From an uncultured bacterium (GTDB lineage: Bacteria > Bacillota > Clostridia > Lachnospirales > Lachnospiraceae): 37,159 nucleotides of DNA. The stretch is taken from the NCBI GenBank assembly GCA_905215775.1, contig CAJMRM010000025.1, forward strand, positions 1 to 37,159, given 5' to 3'. The notes under the pieces are model-generated. The model did no database searches. It had not been told where the DNA came from and was given only the letters and a program-made list of their open reading frames with translations. Shown here one piece after another: positions 6,651 to 15,380 of this stretch (positions within the stretch are counted from its first letter, which is position 1; the number at the start of each line of letters is the position of its first letter). A program made the translations under genes and the position numbers.

Positions 6651-9600
6651 ATGCGAACCAAACATATCCGCCACCTGGCCACAGAGCTGGCTGCGCGGCT
6701 GTCGGACCGGGAATTTTTAAGAAAGGCCGGGGTCAGCCGCCGTACTATGCAGGAAATTTTTGTGAGAGATAAATGGGAGGAGGCCTTTGAGCAGCTGTTC
6801 CCTATAAAAGAGCGGCTGTCCTGTAAGGAGATCCTGGAGCTCTGCCGTCCGGAGCTATGGGCCCTGTCCGGGGAGCCGGAGGAGGGGTGGATCCCCTTTA
6901 CCTATAAATTTGCCACCCATATCCTGTACCCGGATCCGGAATTTACGGAGCGGGCGGCGCCCTATGCCCGGGGCGCGTATTTGTATCTGAATGTGCTCCA
7001 GTTTTTTTTCGACGAGGAGAGAAAGGCGGTTCCTTTTGATCCCTTCAATGATTTTGCCCTGCTTCCGGAGGAGGAGTACCGGAATTGTGACCGGGCCGGA
7101 GAATACGAACGCTTTGTAAGGGAATTCCGAAGCCAGTATATTTATGAAATGATGCGTTTAAACCGCGAGGCCACGCCCTTTGAGACGCTGAGCCATATTG
7201 CCGGGGTCCATTATGTGGCCATGACGGTGGCCAGAGGACTCCATAAAGCGGGCGTCCCCATTGATCTTGCGCTGTCCTCGGGAGCGGCAGCCGGCCACGA
7301 TCTGGGAAAATTCGGCTGCAAGCCCAATGAGCGGGTTCCCTATCTTCACTATTACTATACAAATCAGTGGTTCATGGCCTATAAGATGGAGGGCATCGGC
7401 CACATTGCGGCCAATCATTCCACCTGGGATCTGGAGCTGGACAATATCACTGTGGAGTCCCTGGTCCTGATCTATGCAGATTTCCGCGTCAAGCAGATGC
7501 GGGATGAAAATGGAAAAGAGATCACGAAGATATACAGTCTGAAGGATTCCTATGATGTGATCCTGTCGAAGCTGGACCATGTGGACGAGGCCAAGAAAAA
7601 CCGTTACCGGGCGGTTTACTCCAGGCTTTATGAGTTTGAGCGGTATATGCGCTCCCTGGGGGCCGATACGGAGCTTTCGGGAAATCCGCCGAAGCCGGAA
7701 CGGCGGCCGGATATTGCCATCCAGAACAGCAGCCAGGTGGTCACCTCCTTTCTGTATTTTGCCATCGAGCACAACATCGACGTTATGCACCGGCTGGGTT
7801 CGGAGCAGCAGTTCGGGAATATCCTGGAGGCGGCCCGGAGCGAAAAGGACTGGAAGAATGTACGGGCCTATCTGAATATTTTCAATGAATATTCCATCCA
7901 TCTGGATCATAAACAGAAGGAACAGACCATAAGCTTTCTGTATGAGCTTCTTTTGAACCGGGAGGGAGATATCCGCAGGCAGGCGGCGGCCCTGATCGGG
8001 AAGATGTTCGCCAACTTCAACGCCGGATACAGGAAGGAGATCCCCGCCGATATGGCAGACCAGGATGACCGCCTGGCCCATACCCTCTGGGAAACGTATA
8101 TGGAAAGGCTCATCTGCCCCGACTACCGGCTGACGCTCCAGCAGAAGCGGAGGATCCAGAATTCCTTAAAGTACGTGCTCCTTTCGGGCATCGAGCACAG
8201 CGGTGACCGGGTGCGGGAGGAAATGCTGTCCGTATTTTACCAGTGGTTTGACGGCAGCCATGAGCTGGACGAGGACGCCAGGTTTGCCCTTCTGGACGCG
8301 GTATTTTCCATGCCGGCCGAGCTTTGTGCCAGGAGCGGGCGTCTGGACTGTCTGGCGGATTTTGCCGTGGACAATATGGACCATGAGGACGACCGGGTGC
8401 GGGTGGCCGCAGTCCGGGCCTTAAAGGTGCTCACCGGGGCGGTCACCAGGGAAAACGCCTGCTATGAGCGGGTGGAGAGAGCGGTGACGGAAATGGATAC
8501 CGGAAGCATTACCATGGTATTTTTACAGTACCGGATCCTTACGAACCTCCGCCTGGATACAACGGCCCAGCGGGAGATCCTGTATGGCAGCGACGTGGTC
8601 AGCGATATTTTCCTGGAAAATCTGAAGTCCGTAACGCCCTGGATCCTGAAGGCCATAAACATCAAGCTTCTGGCAGACCAGGTGGATCACGGCAGAAGGG
8701 AGCACATCCTCCATATCTGCGCCCATTTGTCCAACCTCATTAAGGTCAGCGAGCATGTGGGCGTGCGCCATGATGCAGGAAAGGCCCTGCTGCGCCTGGG
8801 ACATCTGCTGTCCACAGACCAGGCCAATGAGATCGCCGTGGAGCTTTTAAAGGGGCTGGAGGTGGGAGAGTATGAGTTTTCCAAGTACATTCCCGAGTAT
8901 TTGGGAGAATTCGCCCTGTGGCTTCCGCCGGAGCAGCTGGATGATCTGATCGAGCGGCTCCATATGCTGCTGGCCAACGGAAACGAGCAGATCGTGTCTG
9001 TGGCCCTGGATACCCTGGGCGTGCTTCTGGAATGCTATTCCCGCTATCCTGCCAGGTTCCGGGAGCCGGAGCAGACGTCCCTGGACCGGAGGACAAGGCT
9101 TTTAGGACTGATCTTAAGCTGTCTGGCCAACTATCGGGAGCAGGTGCGCCAGGAGGCCATGCTGGTCATCGGCCAGCATGTGTTCGGCTCGGAGAAGATG
9201 TCCGAGCGGGATAAAAACGATCTGTTTGCCCTCTGCTCCAAAAAGCTTCTGTTCCTGCTCAATGAGAATAAGGGCGGAGAGCTGAGCCTTTACTACCGGG
9301 CGGCTGCCCTGGCCCATATCAGCCGGTTCATGTCCTGGTACCGGCTTTACACCGGAGACGTGGTCTTAAAGGGCCGCAGCAAGGTGGCGTTTTTTCCCGG
9401 CACCTTCGACCCGTTCACCCTGTCCCATAAGGAGATCGCAAGGAGGATCCGGGAGCTGGGGTATACGGTATTTCTGGCTATCGACGAATTCTCCTGGTCA
9501 AAAAAGACCCAGCCCCATCTGGTGCGCAGGCAGATCGTCAATATGTCCATGGCCGATGAATTTTATGTCCACCTGTTTCCCGACGATATCCCCATCAATA

Positions 9601-11498
9601 TCGCCAATCCGGCGGATCTAAAGCGGCTGCGGGAGATTTTTGCGGAGCAGGAGGTTTACATTGTGGCCGGATCCGATGTGGTCCACAACGCCAGCTCCTA
9701 TAAAAAGGAGCCGGAGGAAAACTCCATCCACGGCTTTAATCACCTGATCTTCCGCCGGGCCGGAGACGCCAGGCCGGGGGAGATCTACGAATGCATCACC
9801 GGAAAGGTGGAGGAGCTGGAGCTGCCCAAGAGCCTGGAGGACATCAGCTCCACCAGGATCCGGGAAAACATCGACAAGCACAGGGATATCTCCAGCCTCA
9901 TCGACCCGGTGGTCCAGGAGTATATCTATCACAAGGGGCTGTATCTGCGGGAGCCGGAGTATAAGCCCATCGTGCGGGCCAAGGCCATTTCCTTTGAAAA
10001 CCAGGATGAGCCGGGCGGGGAGATCCTGGATCATCTGGGCAATACGGTCCTTTACCGGAATCCGGAGGCAGAGGCGATATTATCTAAAATCGGATATGAA
10101 AGGGACCGGCTCCTGATTCTTAAGAACGCGGCGGAGGGCGACCGGCCCGTGGGCTTTGTGAGCTTTAGGGAGCTGCGGTCCGAGGAGCTGTTCGGCGTAT
10201 TGAAGAGCATGGAGCTGGCCAACGCCGTAAGAAGAAGGACCAGCCGGGAGGTGCTTTACATCACCGGGATCTATGCCAGGGAGAGGGAGATCCACGACGG
10301 CGAGGCCATCCGGGACCCGGCCCAGCTTCTGCTGGCGGAGGTCATCACCCAGGCATTGGAAAAAAACTGCAGCTTTGCCATTTTTGCCGCAGAGCGGGGC
10401 ATGGTTTCCAGCGAGGCGGCCTTTGCCCTGGAGCGCCAGGGCTTTATACGCCCGGAAATGCTGGAGGAGGGAGAAAAGCGGATCATTTACATGGTGGATA
10501 TGCATGAGCCCCTGATGCTCCTTCATAACCTGGAGACCACCATCAAAGAGCCCTTTGGCAGCAGTCCGGCCGTTCTGGCGGCCATTGAAAGGAACCATAA
10601 AAAGCTCCAGGCCGCCATGACGAAGCTGTACCCGGGGAATCTGGTGCTTTCCCTGTCCTCCGGCGTCATGCACCACCGGATGGTGGACCGGATCACAGCC
10701 TTAAACGGCGTGCCGGGAGAACCGCTGACGCCCAGACGGCTGGGAGAGAACATGTGCGTGCCCTTTGGCAAGATATTAAGGGGGAAGGTGGTGCCCAACA
10801 CAGTCACCAAGACGCTCCATACGGATAAGGTCTACGAGCCGGAACTGGATTCCTATTCCATCGAAGCGTTCCCGTATTATTCTCCGCTGGAGAGCCAGAT
10901 CAAGACCATCAAGTCCTTTGACCGGCCGGTGATCCTGGTGGACGATCTGGTCCACAGGGCCGACCGCTTACAGGCCCTGGCCCCGAGCCTTAAAAAGGCC
11001 GGGATCCCCATTAAAAAGGTGGTGGTGGGCGTGATCTCCGGCTACGGCCGGGATCTGATGGAGACCTTCCATCTGCCGGTGGAGAGCATCTATTCCATGC
11101 CCAACCTGCGCCAGTGGTTCGTGGAATCCACCCTGTATCCCTTCATCGGCGGAGACACGGTGCGCCGCCGGGATATGAAGGTGGCCGGGCTCCAGCCGTC
11201 GGTAAACATGATCCTTCCCTATGCGGCCCCCAGACTTTCCGGCTGCAGCCGGGAGGCCCTTTATGAGTTTTCTGTGTGCTGCATCGAAAATTCCAGGGAC
11301 CTGCTCCAGGTGCTGGAGACGGAGTACCGGAGCCAGTTTGCCAGGAATCTGACTCTTTCCAGGCTCTCGGAGGCAGTGATCCTGCCCCTGTGTCCCGATA
11401 AGGGAAGCTGTATGGAATATGACGAAAACCTGGCGGCGTCGGTATATCTGGAGAACGACCTGGAAATGCTGGGAAGAATGAAGAAATATATGGTATGA
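6651..11498 (+). CDS. Giant multidomain protein: HD, alpha-solenoid, nucleotidyltransferase, GNAT-like, phosphoribosyltransferase-like
   Basis: A 1615-residue cytoplasmic protein without signal peptide or membrane spans. Visible parts in order: a helical N-terminus; an HD phosphohydrolase-type domain (about 175-300; H182, H216-D217 in AGHDLGKFG, D277 in IYADFR); a long Leu-rich helical repeat region that looks HEAT-like (about 350-905); a NadD/CoaD-type nucleotidyltransferase (about 910-1105; GTFDPFTLSH at 917-926, a T/HxGH site with Gly replaced by Ser, and ISSTRIR at 1065-1071); a GNAT-like region (about 1160-1300); and a phosphoribosyltransferase-like region with VILVDDLVHRADR at about 1427-1439, whose PRPP loop lacks the usual TGxT. 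NadD and the HD protein YqeK are neighbours in many Firmicutes, so a role in NAD or dinucleotide metabolism is a reasonable guess, but the substrate is unknown. It has its own promoter, with AGGTGAGG before the ATG, and probably heads an operon with the next two genes. Confidence 0.75.
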   Translation: MRTKHIRHLATELAARLSDREFLRKAGVSRRTMQEIFVRDKWEEAFEQLFPIKERLSCKEILELCRPELWALSGEPEEGWIPFTYKFATHILYPDPEFTERAAPYARGAYLYLNVLQFFFDEERKAVPFDPFNDFALLPEEEYRNCDRAGEYERFVREFRSQYIYEMMRLNREATPFETLSHIAGVHYVAMTVARGLHKAGVPIDLALSSGAAAGHDLGKFGCKPNERVPYLHYYYTNQWFMAYKMEGIGHIAANHSTWDLELDNITVESLVLIYADFRVKQMRDENGKEITKIYSLKDSYDVILSKLDHVDEAKKNRYRAVYSRLYEFERYMRSLGADTELSGNPPKPERRPDIAIQNSSQVVTSFLYFAIEHNIDVMHRLGSEQQFGNILEAARSEKDWKNVRAYLNIFNEYSIHLDHKQKEQTISFLYELLLNREGDIRRQAAALIGKMFANFNAGYRKEIPADMADQDDRLAHTLWETYMERLICPDYRLTLQQKRRIQNSLKYVLLSGIEHSGDRVREEMLSVFYQWFDGSHELDEDARFALLDAVFSMPAELCARSGRLDCLADFAVDNMDHEDDRVRVAAVRALKVLTGAVTRENACYERVERAVTEMDTGSITMVFLQYRILTNLRLDTTAQREILYGSDVVSDIFLENLKSVTPWILKAINIKLLADQVDHGRREHILHICAHLSNLIKVSEHVGVRHDAGKALLRLGHLLSTDQANEIAVELLKGLEVGEYEFSKYIPEYLGEFALWLPPEQLDDLIERLHMLLANGNEQIVSVALDTLGVLLECYSRYPARFREPEQTSLDRRTRLLGLILSCLANYREQVRQEAMLVIGQHVFGSEKMSERDKNDLFALCSKKLLFLLNENKGGELSLYYRAAALAHISRFMSWYRLYTGDVVLKGRSKVAFFPGTFDPFTLSHKEIARRIRELGYTVFLAIDEFSWSKKTQPHLVRRQIVNMSMADEFYVHLFPDDIPINIANPADLKRLREIFAEQEVYIVAGSDVVHNASSYKKEPEENSIHGFNHLIFRRAGDARPGEIYECITGKVEELELPKSLEDISSTRIRENIDKHRDISSLIDPVVQEYIYHKGLYLREPEYKPIVRAKAISFENQDEPGGEILDHLGNTVLYRNPEAEAILSKIGYERDRLLILKNAAEGDRPVGFVSFRELRSEELFGVLKSMELANAVRRRTSREVLYITGIYAREREIHDGEAIRDPAQLLLAEVITQALEKNCSFAIFAAERGMVSSEAAFALERQGFIRPEMLEEGEKRIIYMVDMHEPLMLLHNLETTIKEPFGSSPAVLAAIERNHKKLQAAMTKLYPGNLVLSLSSGVMHHRMVDRITALNGVPGEPLTPRRLGENMCVPFGKILRGKVVPNTVTKTLHTDKVYEPELDSYSIEAFPYYSPLESQIKTIKSFDRPVILVDDLVHRADRLQALAPSLKKAGIPIKKVVVGVISGYGRDLMETFHLPVESIYSMPNLRQWFVESTLYPFIGGDTVRRRDMKVAGLQPSVNMILPYAAPRLSGCSREALYEFSVCCIENSRDLLQVLETEYRSQFARNLTLSRLSEAVILPLCPDKGSCMEYDENLAASVYLENDLEMLGRMKKYMV

Positions 11499-11724
11499 TA
11501 CCAGGGCCAGAAGGTCAATAAATCCGACGCAAGCTTGCCTGCAGGAGGATTTTTGAACCTGGGACCCTAACAAAACACCGAAAAGCAGCCATTTTTCGTA
11601 GAAAAATGAGCGGATTTGAGCGTTTTGAGGATTGCGGGAGCACATAGTGCGGAGCAATCCGGTATCAGAGGGGTCAAAAACTTTTGACACAACATTAGGG
11701 TATAAATTCAGGAGGAAACTGCGA
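11499..11724 (+). repeat. Hairpin-rich intergenic element
   Basis: This 226 bp spacer holds several perfect inverted repeats in a row. CATTTTTC/GAAAAATG (11590-11597 and 11601-11608) is enclosed by AAATCCG/CGGATTT (11520-11526 and 11611-11617). GGATTGC/GCAATCC (11629-11635 and 11654-11660) has an inner GCAC/GTGC stem. GTCAAAA/TTTTGAC lies at 11673-11688. No tract of T follows any of them, so it does not look like a simple terminator. It may be an interspersed repeat or a structured RNA between two genes of one operon. Confidence 0.55.
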
Positions 11725-13044
11725 ATGTTTAAATATTATGAAATAAATGGAAAAACATGTTTTACAGATCATATTGATTTTCAGTGCCCGCCGGAAGCGG
11801 ACTGGAAGGAGATCCCGGAGCCCCAGGCCGCAGAGGAGCTTTCCTGGCTGTTTTTTAGGGAGCCAGGAAGCTGCCGCGCCTCCTTCCTGGTGAACCATGA
11901 GGACCTTTTATGGGAAAAGGAGGAGAGCGTGGACTGGCTGAACAGCCGGAAGCTGGAGGAAAACAGGGAGCTTTACGGGAAAAAAGGCGGCTGTACAGAA
12001 GGAGAATGCGCGGCTGCGCTTCCAGAATGGATCAGAGAGCGGATCGCTGCCGGAAAGGTCCGCGCTGTCAACGCCTCCCACCCGCGATTCCTGGAACTCC
12101 TGTCCGGAGAGGCATTCCCGGCAGGTCCGGCCAAAAAGCGGGTCCATATCCTGGCCATCGGCGACGTGGGGAGCATGCTCCTTACGGGCCTCCATCTCCT
12201 GGGCGGCGACGTGATCTCCCGGATCGGGATCTGCGATATCTCCGATCAGGTGACGGCCCGGTGGGAGTTTGAGGAAAACCAGATCGCCTATCCCTGGGAT
12301 TATGACGCGCTGCCGGAGGTGGAGGTGGTGAAGCCGGAACACCTCTTTGACTGTGATGTATTCGTGTTCGTGGCATCCAAGGGGATCCCGCCGGTGGGCT
12401 CCGGCGTTAAGGACGTGCGTATGTACCAGTTTGAAAACAATGCGAAGATCATGGCCCATTATGCGAAAATGGCCAGGAAAAGCCGGTTTAAGGGGCTGTT
12501 CTGCGCCGTTTCCGATCCGGTGGATCCCCTGGCAAAGACCGCATTTTTAGAGAGCAATAAAAATGAAGCCGGAGAGCTGGACTACATGGGACTTTTACCA
12601 GAGCAGATCCAGGGCTTCGGCCTGGGCGTCATGAACGCCAGGGCCGCCTATTATGCCAAGAGGGACCAGCGGTTTTCCAGGTTCCTCACAGAAGGCCGTT
12701 CCTTTGGCCCCCACGGCCAGGATCTGGTGGTGGCCGACTCCATCGAGCATTACGACGACGCTCTTTCCAGAGAACTGACAGAGCTGACGGTGACGGCCAA
12801 TCTTAAAATGCGGGAGATCGGCTTCAAGCCCTTTGTGGCCCCGGCGTTCTCCTCCGGAGCCCTGTCCATCCTTCTGGCTCTCCGGGGAGAGTGGCACTGC
12901 GGCTCTGTATTCTTAGGCGGGATCTACATGGGAGTGAAGAACCGGTTTACAGAGAACGGGCTGGAAACAGAGATCCTTCCCCTGCCGGCCGCCCTTCATG
13001 ACCGGATCCGGACGGCAGCGGAAAATCTGAAAAAGATCGTATAG
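11725..13044 (+). CDS. Lactate/malate dehydrogenase-like protein
   Basis: A 439-residue protein whose middle and C-terminus (about 138-420) resemble the LDH/MDH family; the first 135 residues are not recognised. Seen: a dinucleotide-binding loop HILAIGDVGSMLLTGL (Gly at 146 and 149), the acid after strand two in GICDIS, VSDPVDP in place of the usual NPVD, and the His of the HG loop in FGPHGQDLV. In the helix that normally carries the catalytic Asp (LDSAR) this protein has VMNAR, so the Asp-His pair seems incomplete. It may bind NAD(H) and a substrate without normal dehydrogenase chemistry, or act on a different compound. The ATG at 11725 has an ideal AGGAGG; an upstream in-frame ATG at 11632 lies inside the hairpin element. 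The next gene is coupled to it. Confidence 0.65.
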   Translation: MFKYYEINGKTCFTDHIDFQCPPEADWKEIPEPQAAEELSWLFFREPGSCRASFLVNHEDLLWEKEESVDWLNSRKLEENRELYGKKGGCTEGECAAALPEWIRERIAAGKVRAVNASHPRFLELLSGEAFPAGPAKKRVHILAIGDVGSMLLTGLHLLGGDVISRIGICDISDQVTARWEFEENQIAYPWDYDALPEVEVVKPEHLFDCDVFVFVASKGIPPVGSGVKDVRMYQFENNAKIMAHYAKMARKSRFKGLFCAVSDPVDPLAKTAFLESNKNEAGELDYMGLLPEQIQGFGLGVMNARAAYYAKRDQRFSRFLTEGRSFGPHGQDLVVADSIEHYDDALSRELTELTVTANLKMREIGFKPFVAPAFSSGALSILLALRGEWHCGSVFLGGIYMGVKNRFTENGLETEILPLPAALHDRIRTAAENLKKIV

Positions 13045-13056
13045 GAGGCGGATGGA

Positions 13057-14181
13057 TTGGAAAATGGGAAGAAGGAAAAGAAGCTTTTTGTGATCTATCC
13101 ACAGAAAAGAGCGGAGGAGGGCCGTCTGGACCAGGTCCTCCGGGCGGCTCTGGAGGGGATCTCTGCCCAGGTGGTGGATTCCATGGAGGAGCTGTGGGAG
13201 AATGGAGACCATGAAAACGGCACGGAGCGGTTCCAGGGCTGCCGGGTACTCTTTGCGGTGCCCCTGGGGAAAAACGGGGTAAACCGTGGATATTATGAGA
13301 TCCTGGCGTGGCTCCGCTGTGGAAAACCTGTGCTGAAGGGGGCTCTGGCCGGCTTCCTCATCGACGCAGACAGTGAGCTCTACACCAAGGCGGCCGCCAG
13401 GGAGCTGGCGGTGGCGGCCAACCAGGCGGGGGCGGCTCTGGTGGGCCGTCCCCTGGTGGAGGGCACGGCGTCCCTGGACAACTATATCATCCAGGCCGCC
13501 AATATGGGCACGGACCGCCTGGGCGCATACAAAAAAAGCGCCGGGATCCTGGCGGAGCAGCTTCTGGAGTTTCAATGGAGCCCCAGGAAAGAGCCCCATC
13601 TGCTGGTGCTCCATGCCTCCAGCCACAAAACCTCCAATACCCTGGCCGTCTGGAACGCGGTGAAGGAGAAGATCGAAAACCATGTGGAGATCCGGGAGGT
13701 CAGCTTAAGAAACGGGACCCTGGAGGACTGCTCCGGCTGTCCCTATCAGATGTGCCTGCATTTTGGCGAGCGGGGAAAATGCTTTTACGGCGGGCCTATC
13801 GTGGAATCGGTCTACCCGGGGATCCAGTGGGCCGATGGGATCCTGCTTTTATGCCCCAACTATAACGACGCACTTTCGGCCAATCTGACGGCCTTCATAA
13901 ACCGCCTGACCGCATTGTTCCGTACCACGAGATTCTATGATAAAGCCCTGTTTGCCATCATCGTTTCCGGCTACTCCGGCAGCGACCTCATTGCCGGCCA
14001 GCTCATAACGGCGCTGAATATGAACAAGACCTTTTATCTTCCGGGAAATTTCTGCATCATGGAGACGGGAAACAGTCCCGGCTCGGCCATGAAGCGGGAC
14101 GGCGTCGGCAGCCGCATCCAGGCGTTTGCGGATACGATCCTGGAGACCATGAAAGACAGAGAGGATAAAAAGGAAAGATAA
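13057..14181 (+). CDS. NADPH-dependent FMN reductase/flavodoxin-fold protein (TTG start)
   Basis: 374 residues. The C-terminal half (about 187-370) resembles the iron-sulfur flavoprotein/NADPH-dependent FMN reductase family: a phosphate-loop-like segment HASSHKTSNTL near the start of the fold, a Cys-rich stretch CSGCPYQMC followed by GKC (about 225-243), and LCPNYNDALSANLTAFINRL for the flavin or dimer face. The N-terminal half has no clear match. The start is TTG 13057: the AGGAGG at 13043-13048 overlaps the previous stop codon and is spaced 8 bp from it, and no in-frame ATG lies nearby. Overlap of stop and ribosome site implies translational coupling to the dehydrogenase-like protein, so the two may act together in a redox reaction. 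Confidence 0.65.
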   Translation: MENGKKEKKLFVIYPQKRAEEGRLDQVLRAALEGISAQVVDSMEELWENGDHENGTERFQGCRVLFAVPLGKNGVNRGYYEILAWLRCGKPVLKGALAGFLIDADSELYTKAAARELAVAANQAGAALVGRPLVEGTASLDNYIIQAANMGTDRLGAYKKSAGILAEQLLEFQWSPRKEPHLLVLHASSHKTSNTLAVWNAVKEKIENHVEIREVSLRNGTLEDCSGCPYQMCLHFGERGKCFYGGPIVESVYPGIQWADGILLLCPNYNDALSANLTAFINRLTALFRTTRFYDKALFAIIVSGYSGSDLIAGQLITALNMNKTFYLPGNFCIMETGNSPGSAMKRDGVGSRIQAFADTILETMKDREDKKER

Positions 14182-14250
14182 TTTCGACATTTCAACGCGT
14201 CAAAGCTAAAATATAAAATTTTTAGAACGAATTTATATATTGTTTAGACA

Positions 14251-14279
14251 TTGAAATATTTCTTTGGATATTGTATAAT
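14251..14279 (+). promoter_or_regulatory. Promoter of the TRAP transporter operon
   Basis: TTGAAA (14251-14256) and TATAAT (14274-14279), 17 bp apart, in an AT-rich spacer. The leader holds a small CCCCTAAGGGG hairpin (14291-14301) and then the ribosome site. Confidence 0.8.
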
Positions 14280-14337
14280 AGAACTAACATCCCCTAAGGG
14301 GCTTGAAATGGGGAAAAAGAAAAAAGGAGGTTACGAT

Positions 14338-15375
14338 ATGAAGAAGAAATTTTCAGTATTGACGGCATTGGCGCTGACTCTTGCAATGATACTGACAGCC
14401 TGCTCCGGCGGAGGAGGCGGTGAAACAACGGCAGCCGCAGGCGGAGATACGAAGGCAGCCGGCGGGGCCACACAAGCAGCGGCGCCCAGCGGCGACACAG
14501 TGAAAATGACCATGGGAACCGGCGGAACCACCGGTACATACTACGCCTTCGGCGGAGTCATCTCCAATGTTTTAAACGCAAAAGATATAGGCGTGAACAT
14601 CAACGTCCAGTCCACCGGCGCTTCTAAAGCCAATATCTACCTGGTGAACGACGGCGAGGCGGATCTGGCCATCGTCCAGAACGACGTTATGGATTATGCG
14701 TATAATGGAACCGACCTGTTCGCGGAAGAGGGCGCGGCAACGGAATTTGCCACAGTCGCCGGCCTTTACGCGGAGGTCTGCCAGGTGGTTTCCACCGGCG
14801 ATATCAAATCCATCGCAGATCTGAAGGGCAAGAGAGTTTCCGTGGGCGACGCCGGCTCCGGCGTTGAGTTCAACGCCCGCCAGATCCTGGAGGCTTACGG
14901 GATCAGCTTCGACGATATCGAAGTCAACAACCTGGGCTTCGGCGATTCCTCCGATGCCTTAAAGGACGGAAAGATCGACGCCTTCTTCTGTACCGCAGGC
15001 GCTCCCACCACAGCCATCGTGGAGCTTGCGACCACCAACAGCATCAACCTTCTGGAGATCGACGACGAGCACGCGGCGGCTCTCGCAGAGGCACACCCGT
15101 TCTATACGACTTACCCGATCCCCGGCGGCTCCTATAAGGGCGTGGACGAGGACGTTCAGACCGTGGCCATCAAGGCTACCCTGATCTGCTCCCCGAAGCT
15201 TTCCGAGGAAACCGTTTATAATCTTACCAAGGCCCTGTTCGATAACCAGAGCGAGATCGCAGCAGCTCACGCCAAGGGCGAAGAACTGAACCTTGAATAC
15301 GCCGTCAGCGGTATCTCTGTTCCGTTCCATCCGGGCGCTGAGAAATACTTTAAAGAAGTCGGCGCGATCAAGTAG
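14338..15375 (+). CDS. TAXI-family TRAP transporter substrate-binding lipoprotein
   Basis: A 345-residue lipoprotein: Lys-rich start, hydrophobic helix, lipobox LTAC with Cys22, then a Gly/Ala/Thr linker. The rest matches the TAXI receptor family (TMGTGGTTGTYYAFGGVISN, GEADLAIVQNDVMDYAYNG, LKGKRVSVGDAGSGVEFNARQIL, DAFFCTAGAPTTAIVEL). Such receptors capture a small organic ligand (often a dicarboxylate or amino acid; not known here) outside the membrane and hand it to the permease encoded downstream. ATG 14338 has AAGGAGG 8 bp upstream; an earlier in-frame ATG at 14251 lies in the promoter and is rejected. Confidence 0.92.
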   Translation: MKKKFSVLTALALTLAMILTACSGGGGGETTAAAGGDTKAAGGATQAAAPSGDTVKMTMGTGGTTGTYYAFGGVISNVLNAKDIGVNINVQSTGASKANIYLVNDGEADLAIVQNDVMDYAYNGTDLFAEEGAATEFATVAGLYAEVCQVVSTGDIKSIADLKGKRVSVGDAGSGVEFNARQILEAYGISFDDIEVNNLGFGDSSDALKDGKIDAFFCTAGAPTTAIVELATTNSINLLEIDDEHAAALAEAHPFYTTYPIPGGSYKGVDEDVQTVAIKATLICSPKLSEETVYNLTKALFDNQSEIAAAHAKGEELNLEYAVSGISVPFHPGAEKYFKEVGAIK

Positions 15376-15380
15376 CTCCT

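Noticed and set aside
7158..8081. Long minus-strand frame (307 codons) inside the giant gene
   Set aside because: The plus strand carries clear HD motifs here; the antisense product has low-complexity composition.
11673..11713. Promoter TTGACA/TATAAA before the dehydrogenase-like gene
   Set aside because: The spacing of 11 bp between the two boxes is too short for a sigma-70 promoter.
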